From: Klebsiella pneumoniae
GTDB taxonomy: Bacteria > Myxococcota_A > UBA796 > GCA-2862545
Reading direction: 5' to 3'
Assembly (NCBI GenBank): GCA_945861065.1
Contig: CAMASI010000011.1
Coordinates: 1 to 64,000, forward strand
DNA length: 64,000 nt
The position numbers and the translations under genes were made by a program. Positions 33,662 through 41,980 of the stretch are shown piece by piece. Below the pieces are notes generated by a model. The model was not told the origin of the DNA. It ran no database searches and saw only the letters and a program-made list of their open reading frames with translations. Position 1 is the stretch's first letter, and each line of letters opens with the position of its first letter.

Positions 33662-34261
33662 ATGTTTGCCCTTTGCTGGCTGAACGGCGCCCTCGCGGCG
33701 CCCCCGGAATTGAGTTTGGACCTGGAATTAGGTCAGCTCCACAATGGAGATGAGAGTTTTGACTTGTTCTCCGAACGCGACGGGATGCCGTCTCGTGGGG
33801 TGCAGGCGGGCGTGCGCGTGGCGACTCCCGTGGTTGTTCAAGTGTCAGGACATCGCGTGAGCCGTGGTTTAGATTTGTCGGTTGCCGAAGGATTGTCGAT
33901 TGCCACTGCGTACTTCGCAAACGAGTGGACCGCGGGCGTGCGCGTGGACCACACCTTCGCGGACATCTTTCAGCCGTACGCTGCGGTGCATGGCCTGTTG
34001 TTGCAAGGCGCCATGAAACTGGACGACGAGCCAGAGGATGACGACAATCCAAACCAACTCGTCGCTCGGGCCGTACATCCGGGCGCGTTGTTGACGGGCG
34101 GTTTTGAGATTCGCGGGCCGCAACAAGACCGGAAATGGACCGCCGGATTCCTGGTTGAGGCCGGCTATGGCCTCGTCGCTCGCGCGGACTACGGCGACTT
34201 CGGCAGCATGAAGCCGGGTGGCTTCGTCTTGCGTACCGGAATCGGCCTACGTTTGTTCTGA
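33662..34261 (+). CDS. small outer-membrane beta-barrel-like protein
   Basis: A 199-residue protein with a short hydrophobic leader (CWLNGALA), then alternating amphipathic strands (FADIFQPYAAVHGLLL, WTAGFLVEAGYGLVARADYG) and a terminal strand GGFVLRTGIGLRLF that ends in Phe. This C-terminal Phe is typical of outer-membrane barrels. Last gene of the propeller operon, 12 bases after propeller 3. The 3' end overlaps lgt by 15 bases. Confidence 0.6.
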   Translation: MFALCWLNGALAAPPELSLDLELGQLHNGDESFDLFSERDGMPSRGVQAGVRVATPVVVQVSGHRVSRGLDLSVAEGLSIATAYFANEWTAGVRVDHTFADIFQPYAAVHGLLLQGAMKLDDEPEDDDNPNQLVARAVHPGALLTGGFEIRGPQQDRKWTAGFLVEAGYGLVARADYGDFGSMKPGGFVLRTGIGLRLF

Positions 34262-35062
34262 TAGCGGCTGTGGCGCACTGGGGCGGAAGAGGCGGGTAAG
34301 CATAACGACGCACACGACGGTCAGGATCAGGCTCCACCACTGCCCGGGCGTAAACCCGGCGTACCGAGGGTCATTGGACTCCGGGCGCAGGTAGTCCATG
34401 AAGAATCGTATTGGGCCGTACGACAGGCCAATCACCGCTGTGTAAAAGCCCGCAGGCCACGCGCGCATCCGGCTGAGCCCGAGGAAAACAACGTACATAC
34501 CGATCGACCAGATCGCTTCGTACAGGCCCATGTCGTGACAGGCCAGGCTGCGGTCGCCGTTCAGGCAGATTCCTTGAACCGCCAAGGCGAAATCGGAGGC
34601 GCTACCGGGGTGGTCGTGCGCGACGAAACACCCCATCCGACCGAAGAACCATCCTACCGTCATGCCCCAAGCGAGGGTGTCTAGGTACGGGAGGATAGGG
34701 AGGCGCTCGGAGCGAAAGAACCAGATCGCCAGTGGAACGCATACGGCGAAGCCGCCGTACGACGACAAGCCCTGCCACACTTTGAGGAATTTGATCGGAT
34801 CGGCGAAGTATTCCGCGGGTTGGTACATGAGGCCGTAGCCGACGTGGCCGCCGATAAAAGTGCCGGCGACGAGCCAGGAGATCACGGCGTTGACTTTGCT
34901 GGCGTCCAACGAGGTAGCGCGGGCGCGCTCCATGGCCACACGTCCGCCGACGAGGAACCCAAGGGCGACCAGGATGCCGAATCCGTGAATGGGGATGACG
35001 AGGTCACCGCCTAGAGGGATGCGGAAGATGGGAACTTCAAACCACGGGATGACGGCCAGCAC
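34247..35062 (-). CDS. lgt: prolipoprotein diacylglyceryl transferase Lgt
   Basis: A 271-residue membrane enzyme that adds diacylglycerol to lipobox Cys. Seven membrane helices; HGFGILVALGFLVGGRVAM near the start, a glycine-rich GGHVGYGL, GRMGCFVAHDHPG with the family's Arg, and RFFMDYLRPE late. The start is taken as a GTG with GGAG six bases before it; the open frame upstream is a basic stretch. It fits the many lipoproteins around it. Confidence 0.9.
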   Translation of the reverse strand: MLAVIPWFEVPIFRIPLGGDLVIPIHGFGILVALGFLVGGRVAMERARATSLDASKVNAVISWLVAGTFIGGHVGYGLMYQPAEYFADPIKFLKVWQGLSSYGGFAVCVPLAIWFFRSERLPILPYLDTLAWGMTVGWFFGRMGCFVAHDHPGSASDFALAVQGICLNGDRSLACHDMGLYEAIWSIGMYVVFLGLSRMRAWPAGFYTAVIGLSYGPIRFFMDYLRPESNDPRYAGFTPGQWWSLILTVVCVVMLTRLFRPSAPQPLSEQT

Positions 35063-35142
35063 GGTTTCTCCGCTCCGGCACGCACTATCGCGGCGGCGAC
35101 CGCGGGCCCTTCGCGCCATGCAAGGGTAGCAGGTGCCTTGTA

Positions 35143-36252
35143 ATGGCGACGCTTCACCTGACGACGCGGGAGATTGCGGCTCGGGTCCTGTACCTGGGAC
35201 CCGCGGGTGCTGGAAGCGGCACCAATGTACGGCGCTTGTACGACCTGGTCAGCGCGTCGTCTCGAAGCCGCCTTCATAAGTTCGGTCCCAAGGGTGTCGA
35301 CGAACGCACTTGGTACTTTGACTACGTTCCGAGCGCGGTCATCGGCATCCGCGACTTCCAGTTGCGCGTCCATGTGTACTCGTTGCCGTCCAACATCGAT
35401 GTGGTTGCGCATCGAATGGAGCTGCTTCGGGAAGTGGATGGCCTGGTGTTCGTGGCCGACGCCCGAGCGGACAAAGAAACCAACAATGCGGACCAGTTAC
35501 TGGTCACAGAAGCGGAGCTGACCGCGGCAGGGTTTCAACTTCAGGCGCTGCCGGTGGTGATGCAGATCAACCACACCGATCATGCAGACGCGAGGCCGGT
35601 CGCGGATGTCGCTTTCTCCCTGAACCCCTACGGATTTCCCGTCGTGTCGGCCTGCGCGCGGGAAGACCGTGGGGTGTTGGAGGCACACGAACGGGTCCTT
35701 CAGACCATTGCAGAGCGGGTTCGAGACGCGCTGTCTGGTGCCATCCTGCCCGTCAGACTGCATGCCACGGTTCTGCCGGAGGTCGAGCGGGACGACGTGA
35801 TGGTGCTTCGGCATCTGGCTGCGATCCAGCGGGGCGGTCCGTTGGGGGCGACGCTGGAGAGCGAGGAGGTGGTGTCGACCGCAGAAGTGGCTGACGGCGG
35901 GGATGTGCTCGTTCCCTTCCTTCCCAGTGCGGTCGTCGGCTATCGACCGGTGCATGTGTCCGGCGCCCGGTTGGTAGGCGACGAAGTCGCTGTGGACGTC
36001 ATCGTGCGCAACCACCGCGGGGATTCCGTGGTTGTTCATGTGTTCTTGGAGGCGCGTCCGTCCGAGGCGTCTCCGGTGCTTCCACCCCCAGTCGGAAACG
36101 TGCCATCTCCCGTGACAATGCACCTGCCGGCCTCGTTGTCGACCGCCGAGCCTGCTGCCGATCCGGTCATTCCGGGTTGGATGTGGGGTCTCGCTGGGCT
36201 CGCGGGAGGTGTGGTGGGTGGCGGCTTGGTGGCCTACCTCATCGCGGGATGA
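35143..36252 (+). CDS. MglA-like small GTPase relative, degenerate, with C-terminal membrane anchor
   Basis: A 369-residue protein. Residues 1-200 follow the MglA fold: LYLGPAGAGSGTNVRRLYD at the P-loop position, VYSLPSNIDVVAHRMELLR where MglA has its VPGQ region, and DGLVFVADARADK. The P-loop lacks the Lys of GxxxxGK(T/S) and the NKxD motif reads NHTD, so nucleotide binding is doubtful. A second beta-sandwich region (about 220-300) and a Pro-rich linker lead to a single membrane helix WMWGLAGLAGGVVGGGLVAY at the C-terminus. MglA proper is soluble. Role unknown. Confidence 0.7.
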   Translation: MATLHLTTREIAARVLYLGPAGAGSGTNVRRLYDLVSASSRSRLHKFGPKGVDERTWYFDYVPSAVIGIRDFQLRVHVYSLPSNIDVVAHRMELLREVDGLVFVADARADKETNNADQLLVTEAELTAAGFQLQALPVVMQINHTDHADARPVADVAFSLNPYGFPVVSACAREDRGVLEAHERVLQTIAERVRDALSGAILPVRLHATVLPEVERDDVMVLRHLAAIQRGGPLGATLESEEVVSTAEVADGGDVLVPFLPSAVVGYRPVHVSGARLVGDEVAVDVIVRNHRGDSVVVHVFLEARPSEASPVLPPPVGNVPSPVTMHLPASLSTAEPAADPVIPGWMWGLAGLAGGVVGGGLVAYLIAG

Positions 36253-36964
36253 CGGCGCCCAGGTCGGTCAGGGGGCTCGTGGTGAAACCGGGCGGCGGCA
36301 CCAAGCTGAACACGTCGGGAAGCGGATCGGTGTCATTGAAACCCGTGAACTCCAGACGGACCGTGAGGTTGAGTTCGTGGACCTCCACATCCACGGTGGA
36401 CGGAAGGGCCACGTTTCCGTAGGCGACGAAGGGGCCGTAGTGCACAGAGGCGCGCGGCGTGCCGCTGACGTCCAGCGCGAGGATGTGCACGGGTCGTCCC
36501 GAGGGCACTTCCGCGAGGATGCGCAGCGATCGGCCGCTGACCAGTGGCAGGTCGGAAAGCCTGGTGCCCGGGACGGGGCCTGGCAGGCCTTCGGGTGGCA
36601 GGACGACGGGGTCGCCGACAAGGATTCCCCACAGGGTCGGGGCGTCCACGCCGAGAACGTCGCCCAAGACCTGTCCGGCGTCGATCGCGAGGTGTTGTTG
36701 GCGCCCTCGAACGTCGAGCACACTCAAGGTCGAACCTACGGTCGTCATCGTCCACAGCGGCCCGCCGAGCGGACCCAACACGGCGAGGCTGCTTCGATCG
36801 GGTCTGTCGAGGACGATCGTGATCGGCGCCGAAGCTGCCTGGTTGGGCGCTTCGACGCGCATCTTGCCCTTGACGACACCGCGGATCGCGGCCTCCGGTC
36901 CCGGTGAGGCCTCCGGGACGTGCCGGACGCAGGCCAGCGCGATCAGCGAGAGTGCGAAGCGCAA
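36239..36964 (-). CDS. LolB/DUF4292-like lipoprotein
   Basis: A 241-residue protein with signal LRFALSLIALAC; the closest start is a TTG (an ATG exists 69 bases upstream). The domain is beta-rich with GKMRVEA, LDRPDRSSLAVLGPLGG, TVGSTLSVLDVRG and a final HELNLTVRLEFTGF, like the half-barrel of LolB/DUF4292 outer-membrane lipoproteins. Overlaps the end of the preceding gene by 22 bases, so it is translated with it. The convergent MglA-like gene overlaps its 3' end. Confidence 0.6.
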   Translation of the reverse strand: MRFALSLIALACVRHVPEASPGPEAAIRGVVKGKMRVEAPNQAASAPITIVLDRPDRSSLAVLGPLGGPLWTMTTVGSTLSVLDVRGRQQHLAIDAGQVLGDVLGVDAPTLWGILVGDPVVLPPEGLPGPVPGTRLSDLPLVSGRSLRILAEVPSGRPVHILALDVSGTPRASVHYGPFVAYGNVALPSTVDVEVHELNLTVRLEFTGFNDTDPLPDVFSLVPPPGFTTSPLTDLGAVIPR

Positions 36965-37416
36965 TCTGCTGCCGCCGTGAGGGTATCGGGGTCCGTCACG
37001 TGGGTGCGTGGCATGGCGCTGACGAATTCGCATGGCTTGGAGGTGTTCAGGTCGGCTGCCCGCGCGGCGGAGAGCAAGGGGCCGACGTCCAAGCCGAGCT
37101 GGCCCCATAGGTCGATGGCAACGAGCGCGGCTTCAGCGTCGCCAAGAACACTGGCGCCCGCGTGTGAGGCCGCCGCGCGGGCCTCCTGCATTCGATTCTG
37201 CCCGAGGAGCATGCGGACAGTAGCGAGTCGGGCCCACGCACCGGTCGCGTCGTAACGATCGACCCACGCCAACGCGCGATCCACCTCGGCACTGTCTGAG
37301 TTCTCGGCCGCGCTTTGCGCCCGCGCGAACCAAGCCCTGGCTTCATCGATGTCGATTGCGCCCTCGGCAACCGCACGCGGAGCTTGGTGCACACAGGCCA
37401 ACAGGCCTAGGATCAA
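36943..37416 (-). CDS. small TPR-like lipoprotein
   Basis: A 157-residue protein with short signal MILGLLAC (Cys8), then helix pairs IDEARAWFARAQSAAENSDSA and LATVRMLLGQNRMQEARAAA, the spacing of tetratricopeptide repeats. The ATG overlaps the stop of the CpaB gene (ATGA). No more can be said of its role; it could serve an envelope complex together with CpaB. Confidence 0.6.
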   Translation of the reverse strand: MILGLLACVHQAPRAVAEGAIDIDEARAWFARAQSAAENSDSAEVDRALAWVDRYDATGAWARLATVRMLLGQNRMQEARAAASHAGASVLGDAEAALVAIDLWGQLGLDVGPLLSAARAADLNTSKPCEFVSAMPRTHVTDPDTLTAAADCASHSR

Positions 37417-38354
37417 CGACGTCTGTTGGACTTTTGCGACTTCGGATCCACAGTCCCGTCGGCGTTCACGTCAAGCTTGGACTTTTCGTCGCCTCGGATG
37501 ATCTCGATGGTCGTCTTGGGTTCTGCCAGTCCGGGGGTGCCGCCGCCTCCGCCATAGGCCCGACGCCGCGTCGCCGGATCCGCATTCAGCCGCAGTTGGC
37601 GCCGAAGGTCTTCGATGTCCACCCCGCCTTCTAGCGTCGTGTAGTTGACGTCGAGGTCATTACGCAGAGACAGGCGGACTTCGCCAACACCTTGGGCGTG
37701 GGCGAGCTGTTCGGACTGTTCGGCGGTGACAAGCAGCGTCACGCTTGGTTTTTGCGAACCGCGACGGTCCCGCGCTTCTTCCCGTGATTCCTTAGCGAGG
37801 CGGCTGTTCACGCCGAGCACGAAGACCGCCTGGAGCAGGGTGCGGGTCTCGGCCGGGTCCTCCTTGTCGGGCGGATCGACGGTCACAAGCACGTCCACGT
37901 AGTTGAGCGGGTTGAGGAAGCCGGAAAGGGCGTCGGCATCTTTCACGTCGATCGACACGGCGCGCATGCCTCGTGGAATGACGGCGTTGAGGCCCACACC
38001 TGATTCCGGGTCCGCCAAACGCTCCGAGCGCACAAACTCGTTCGCGAGGATTCGTTCACGAGGAATCCGCCCGACCACGTACTCGGGGCTGAGGAACACG
38101 CTCTCGGGAAGGAATTTCGGGGGAATTTCGACGAGGTACAGATCCTCTTCCGTGATCGTGACGCCTTGGTAGAGGTCGCGTGCGGCGACGATGACCGTGA
38201 CGCGGTCTTCGGGGCGTCGTGCCGTATCGATCTGCTTCTGGTAGCTGCCGACAAGCTGTCGCAGACCCAACAAAGCCATCGAGCCTGTGAAGACGGCGAT
38301 CATGATGAACACCAACGCTCGAATCGTGCCGCCGCTTGACTGTTGCCGAGCCAT
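37413..38354 (-). CDS. cpaB: CpaB/RcpC-type pilus assembly protein
   Basis: A 313-residue protein: one membrane helix (ALVFIMIAVFTGSMALL), then a SAF domain starting VTVIVAARDLYQGVTITEEDL and a second beta domain with VPRGMRAVSI-like IPRGMRAVSIDVKDADAL and NYVDVLVTV. CpaB works in Flp/tad pilus secretion. A Gly-rich linker (residues 260-275) and a basic tail are extra. No other tad gene is in the window, so it may be a stray copy or act elsewhere. Confidence 0.82.
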   Translation of the reverse strand: MARQQSSGGTIRALVFIMIAVFTGSMALLGLRQLVGSYQKQIDTARRPEDRVTVIVAARDLYQGVTITEEDLYLVEIPPKFLPESVFLSPEYVVGRIPRERILANEFVRSERLADPESGVGLNAVIPRGMRAVSIDVKDADALSGFLNPLNYVDVLVTVDPPDKEDPAETRTLLQAVFVLGVNSRLAKESREEARDRRGSQKPSVTLLVTAEQSEQLAHAQGVGEVRLSLRNDLDVNYTTLEGGVDIEDLRRQLRLNADPATRRRAYGGGGGTPGLAEPKTTIEIIRGDEKSKLDVNADGTVDPKSQKSNRRR

Positions 38355-38406
38355 GGGTGCCCCCCGTAGACCGAGGCCCTATCTCGTGCGTTGCGACCCG
38401 GCCCCC

Positions 38407-41334
38407 TCAGGTGGTTGGCTCAAATAGTGCCCGGATTTCGTCTCCGGACAGCGTACGGATGAAGCCGCCGACGTCGTCGATGGCAGCGTCGGCTAGCGAA
38501 CGTTTGGCAGCCTGAAGGTCCAGGATTCGTTCTTCGACGGTGCCGGCGCTCACGAGGCGAATCGCCACGACGGGCCGATGCTGTCCGATGCGGTGTGCGC
38601 GGTCGGTCGCTTGGCGCTCGACCGCCGGGTTCCACCACGGGTCTAGGTGGATCACGTAGTCCGCAGCGGTCAGGTTGAGCCCGGTACCCCCCGCTTTCAA
38701 CGAGAGGAGGAAGACGGGTGGGCCTTCGGGCGACTGAAAGCGGTCCACCACATCCCTTCGGCGGAGCGTGCTTCCGTCGAGTCGAAGGAAATCGATGCCG
38801 AGCGCTTGCAGCCGCGGTTCGACGCGGTCGAGCAACGAGGTCCACTGGGAAAATACCAGCACTTTGTGCCCCTCGATCGTCGTCTCGACGAGCAATTCTT
38901 CCAGACGGTCGAGTTTAGCGGCGGGCAGGTCGGGGGGTGAGCCCGGCACCAGAAAGGGGTCGCAAGCGGCTTGGCGCATGCGAAGAAGGGCCTCGAGAAC
39001 GTGGACCATGCCGGCGCGGTCGCCGTCGTGCGACAACGCGCGCATCACGTCGTGACGGGCGGTAAGGCGGGTCGCTTCGTAGAAACGGCGTTGGTCGTCG
39101 GGCAGTTCGATTCGTTCGACCCGTTCCGTCAGGGACGGCAGCTCCGGCGCCACTTGTGCTTTGAGTCTGCGCATCATGTAGGGGCGAACGCGGCTTCTTA
39201 GGGCAACGCGCGCAGCGGCGTCTCCGGCCTCGATGGGTCTCGCAAACCGCTCACGAAAGGACTCTAGCGACCCCAGGAGGCCCGGCATGAGAAAGCGGAA
39301 CTGGCTCCACAACTCTTCCAGTCGGTTCTCGACCGGCGTGCCCGACAACGTCAGACGGTGCTCGCTGCGAAGCGCGAAGGCCGCCCGCGCGGTCTGGGAG
39401 GTCGCGTTCTTGATGGCTTGCGCCTCGTCGAGCACGAGCCAGCGCCAGGGTCGCGTGGACAAGGCGCCCTGATCGAGGCGGAGCAAGCTGTACGTTGTGA
39501 GCGTGATCGGAACCGGAAGCAGGCTGCGATCAGCGCCGTGGTAGGTTTGGAAGGCGACGGTCGGCGCAAACCGTCGGAGCTCATCTTGCCAGGTCCGCAA
39601 CACACTGGTGGGCGCGACGACGAGGTGGGGCCCCTCAGGGTCGGCGAGAAGCACGGCCATCGTCTGCAGGGTCTTCCCGAGGCCCATGTCGTCGGCCAGG
39701 ATGCCATGAAACCCGAGGGTGGCGAGGAAGCGAACCCACCGGAAACCAGCGATTTGGTACGGTCTGAGCGTGGCCTCAAGCGCGGCAGGAACAGGTTCCT
39801 CAGGCAAGCCGCTGCCGTGGGCGAGGAATTCGTGCAGGCGGGCGAGGTCGGGCGGAACGTCCACTTCTGCGTCGCCCATCAACTCGACGAGCGCGGGCAG
39901 TGCGCTGCGTGGCACCCGCCCGTTGGCCTCCCGCTGCGCCATCAGTTCACGCAGCACATCCCCGTGGGTGTTGAGCCAATCCGCCGGGAGGGGCGCAAAA
40001 CCGCCGTCGAGCAGGGGCACGAGGGAGCGACCGGCTCTCCAGGCGTCGAGTACGGCGTTCGGGTCTGCTGCGCCGGGTCCTTCGAATTCGAGGTCGAGGC
40101 GGAAACCGTTGGGGAGCGTTTCTACGCGAACGCGAGGAACGAGCGGCTGGTCGACGACGCGCCAAACGGCGGGGTCGACGTCGCCCGTCAAGGGACCCGT
40201 GTGGTCGCGATGAAGACGCGTTAGAAAGCCGGGTGCGTCGACCGGCGCGATGATCGTGCGGTAGCCGACGGGCCGCCCGAATCGCTCCTCGAAGGCGCGG
40301 GTCGCCTGACGTTCGGCCCCTGGGTCCCGTGCGGGCACGACAGCGTCGGACAGGCGTTCCATGCCCCCACTCGGCGTGATTCGAGCGATTGGGGGGTCGC
40401 CGTAGAACAGCTCTGGGAAGACCTCCAAGCCATGAGCTTTGGGCGTCAGGCGAACGGAGACCCTGGGCGTCAGCGCGTCGGCGTTCGGCAGACGGGCCGT
40501 TTCGACGTCCATCGGAGCCCTTCTCCGAAGCTGAGGAAGTACGGTGGACACCAGCGCCGCGACCTCGGCAGGGTCATAGTGCACCCCATTGGCCAACATT
40601 CGGCGCTGCTCCGGCAACAACTCGCCGTGTGTCGTGGGGCGGAGCACGTCGCCGATACGGGCAGCGCCCCGGAACAACGCGTCGATTCCTTGCGGGCGGC
40701 TGAGGGCAACCCGAAACCCTTCGCCATCGTCGGTGACACGAATGCGGAAGGGCAGCGCTTCTGCGGAGACGCGGATGTCGGCGCCGTCCAACCGGGCAGG
40801 CCGACCGGCGACGAACGGCAGCAGGCGTCGGAGGAGGTCGGGTTCCAGCGGGAGGTCGCCGTGGCGCACGAGCAGCGTTTCCGCATGCGTGTCCGAGGTG
40901 GTGGCGACAAAACGGGTTTGGGCCAGCGCACCTGACAAGGGCGTTTCGGTTCCGTCGGCCTCGCGGATGAGCCGGCGTACAGCGAGTTTGCCGTCGATCG
41001 CCCGAAACAAGTAGACAATATCGACGCGGAATTGCACTGAAGGCGCGGGAAGCGTTTGCCCTTCGGCGCGACTTCGTGTCAGGGCGATGGTGGCGGCAGC
41101 GACGTGCAGGCATGCGTCGCCCGGTTGGTTGCAATCGCAGCCCCAGTCGGGTTCGTCGGGCCACAGGGTGACTTCATGCGGCAGCGCACGGTTGGGCTGG
41201 CGGACGTGCAGTGACACTTCGTCGCCGTCGTCCGACACGCCGATCACTGCGCCATCGCGGGCGAGGCGCACAGCGGCGTCCCACACACGAGGTCCCGCGG
41301 CCTCTCGGACCGCGTCGAGAAACGGAACGCTCAC
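38407..41334 (-). CDS. SWIM zinc-finger SNF2-type helicase
   Basis: A 975-residue ATP-dependent DNA translocase. The N-terminus carries a SWIM zinc finger CDCNQPGDACLHV (Cys66, Cys68, Cys75, His77). The SNF2 motor follows at about residue 530 on: DDMGLGKTLQT (Lys554), LVLDEAQAIKN near residue 635 and, late, LLSLKAGGTGLNL with DRAHRIGQ. The protein is long between the zinc finger and the motor, with no other family recognised. Such proteins remodel protein-DNA complexes; target unknown. Confidence 0.9.
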   Translation of the reverse strand: MSVPFLDAVREAAGPRVWDAAVRLARDGAVIGVSDDGDEVSLHVRQPNRALPHEVTLWPDEPDWGCDCNQPGDACLHVAAATIALTRSRAEGQTLPAPSVQFRVDIVYLFRAIDGKLAVRRLIREADGTETPLSGALAQTRFVATTSDTHAETLLVRHGDLPLEPDLLRRLLPFVAGRPARLDGADIRVSAEALPFRIRVTDDGEGFRVALSRPQGIDALFRGAARIGDVLRPTTHGELLPEQRRMLANGVHYDPAEVAALVSTVLPQLRRRAPMDVETARLPNADALTPRVSVRLTPKAHGLEVFPELFYGDPPIARITPSGGMERLSDAVVPARDPGAERQATRAFEERFGRPVGYRTIIAPVDAPGFLTRLHRDHTGPLTGDVDPAVWRVVDQPLVPRVRVETLPNGFRLDLEFEGPGAADPNAVLDAWRAGRSLVPLLDGGFAPLPADWLNTHGDVLRELMAQREANGRVPRSALPALVELMGDAEVDVPPDLARLHEFLAHGSGLPEEPVPAALEATLRPYQIAGFRWVRFLATLGFHGILADDMGLGKTLQTMAVLLADPEGPHLVVAPTSVLRTWQDELRRFAPTVAFQTYHGADRSLLPVPITLTTYSLLRLDQGALSTRPWRWLVLDEAQAIKNATSQTARAAFALRSEHRLTLSGTPVENRLEELWSQFRFLMPGLLGSLESFRERFARPIEAGDAAARVALRSRVRPYMMRRLKAQVAPELPSLTERVERIELPDDQRRFYEATRLTARHDVMRALSHDGDRAGMVHVLEALLRMRQAACDPFLVPGSPPDLPAAKLDRLEELLVETTIEGHKVLVFSQWTSLLDRVEPRLQALGIDFLRLDGSTLRRRDVVDRFQSPEGPPVFLLSLKAGGTGLNLTAADYVIHLDPWWNPAVERQATDRAHRIGQHRPVVAIRLVSAGTVEERILDLQAAKRSLADAAIDDVGGFIRTLSGDEIRALFEPTT

Positions 41335-41341
41335 GCAGTCA

Positions 41342-41653
41342 TTACGCCTTTGGCGCCACCAGCTTGTCCAGCTCGCCGTTTTCGTACAGCTCCATCATGA
41401 TGTCGGAGCCGCCGATGAACTGTTGATCTACGTAGAGCTGCGGGATGGTGGGCCAATCGCTGAACGTCTTGATGCCTTCGCGGACTTGAGGGTCCGCGAG
41501 AACGTCCACGTCTTTGAAGGGCGCTCCGACGGCCCGCAGAACGCTGACCGCGCGCATCGAGAAGCCGCACATCGGCTGATCGGCCGTGCCCTTCATGAAC
41601 AGGACGATGCGGTTGTCGGTGACCAAGCTCTTGATGGTGTCGTTTGCGCTCAT
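41342..41653 (-). CDS. grxD: monothiol glutaredoxin (Grx4 type)
   Basis: A 103-residue protein with the monothiol CGFS active site (Cys29), preceded by VLFMKGT and followed by the cis-Pro region WPTIPQLYVDQQFIGGSDI. Grx4 proteins carry 2Fe-2S clusters and partner with BolA. Its ATG overlaps the stop of the BolA gene (ATGA), so the pair is made together. Confidence 0.93.
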   Translation of the reverse strand: MSANDTIKSLVTDNRIVLFMKGTADQPMCGFSMRAVSVLRAVGAPFKDVDVLADPQVREGIKTFSDWPTIPQLYVDQQFIGGSDIMMELYENGELDKLVAPKA

Positions 41654-41901
41654 GGAAACTCCCTGCGCCATTCTTCCGGCGTGAAGGTTTTGAGTTGGAG
41701 CGCGTGAATGTCGCGCTTCATGTGGTCGCCCAAGGCGGAGTACACGAGTTGGTGTTGGCGAACCCTCGCGGCACCGACGAACGCGGAACTGGTGATTCGC
41801 GCGGAGAAGTGTTCACCGTCGTTGGCGTCGTCCCGCACGTCAGCCACGCAGTCCGGAAGACACGATTCGACGAGGGAGCGGATTTTGTCTGCCGAGAACA
41901 T
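41650..41901 (-). CDS. bolA: BolA family protein
   Basis: An 83-residue protein with the BolA pattern: KIRSLVESCLPDCVADVRDD, then HFSARITSSAFVG and RQHQLVYSALGDHMKRDIHA (signature region, the usual HALsl end). BolA and monothiol glutaredoxin form a 2Fe-2S heterodimer; the overlap with the glutaredoxin gene supports it. A longer open frame upstream is probably not coding. Divergent from the MYXO-CTERM-like gene. Confidence 0.92.
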   Translation of the reverse strand: MFSADKIRSLVESCLPDCVADVRDDANDGEHFSARITSSAFVGAARVRQHQLVYSALGDHMKRDIHALQLKTFTPEEWRREFP

Positions 41902-41980
41902 GGGTTCCTTCAGCGTCGGGTCGTTGCGGGGTCGGTGGGGCGGATGGCAGGATAACACCGCGCCTGACCTGGGAGGGACC

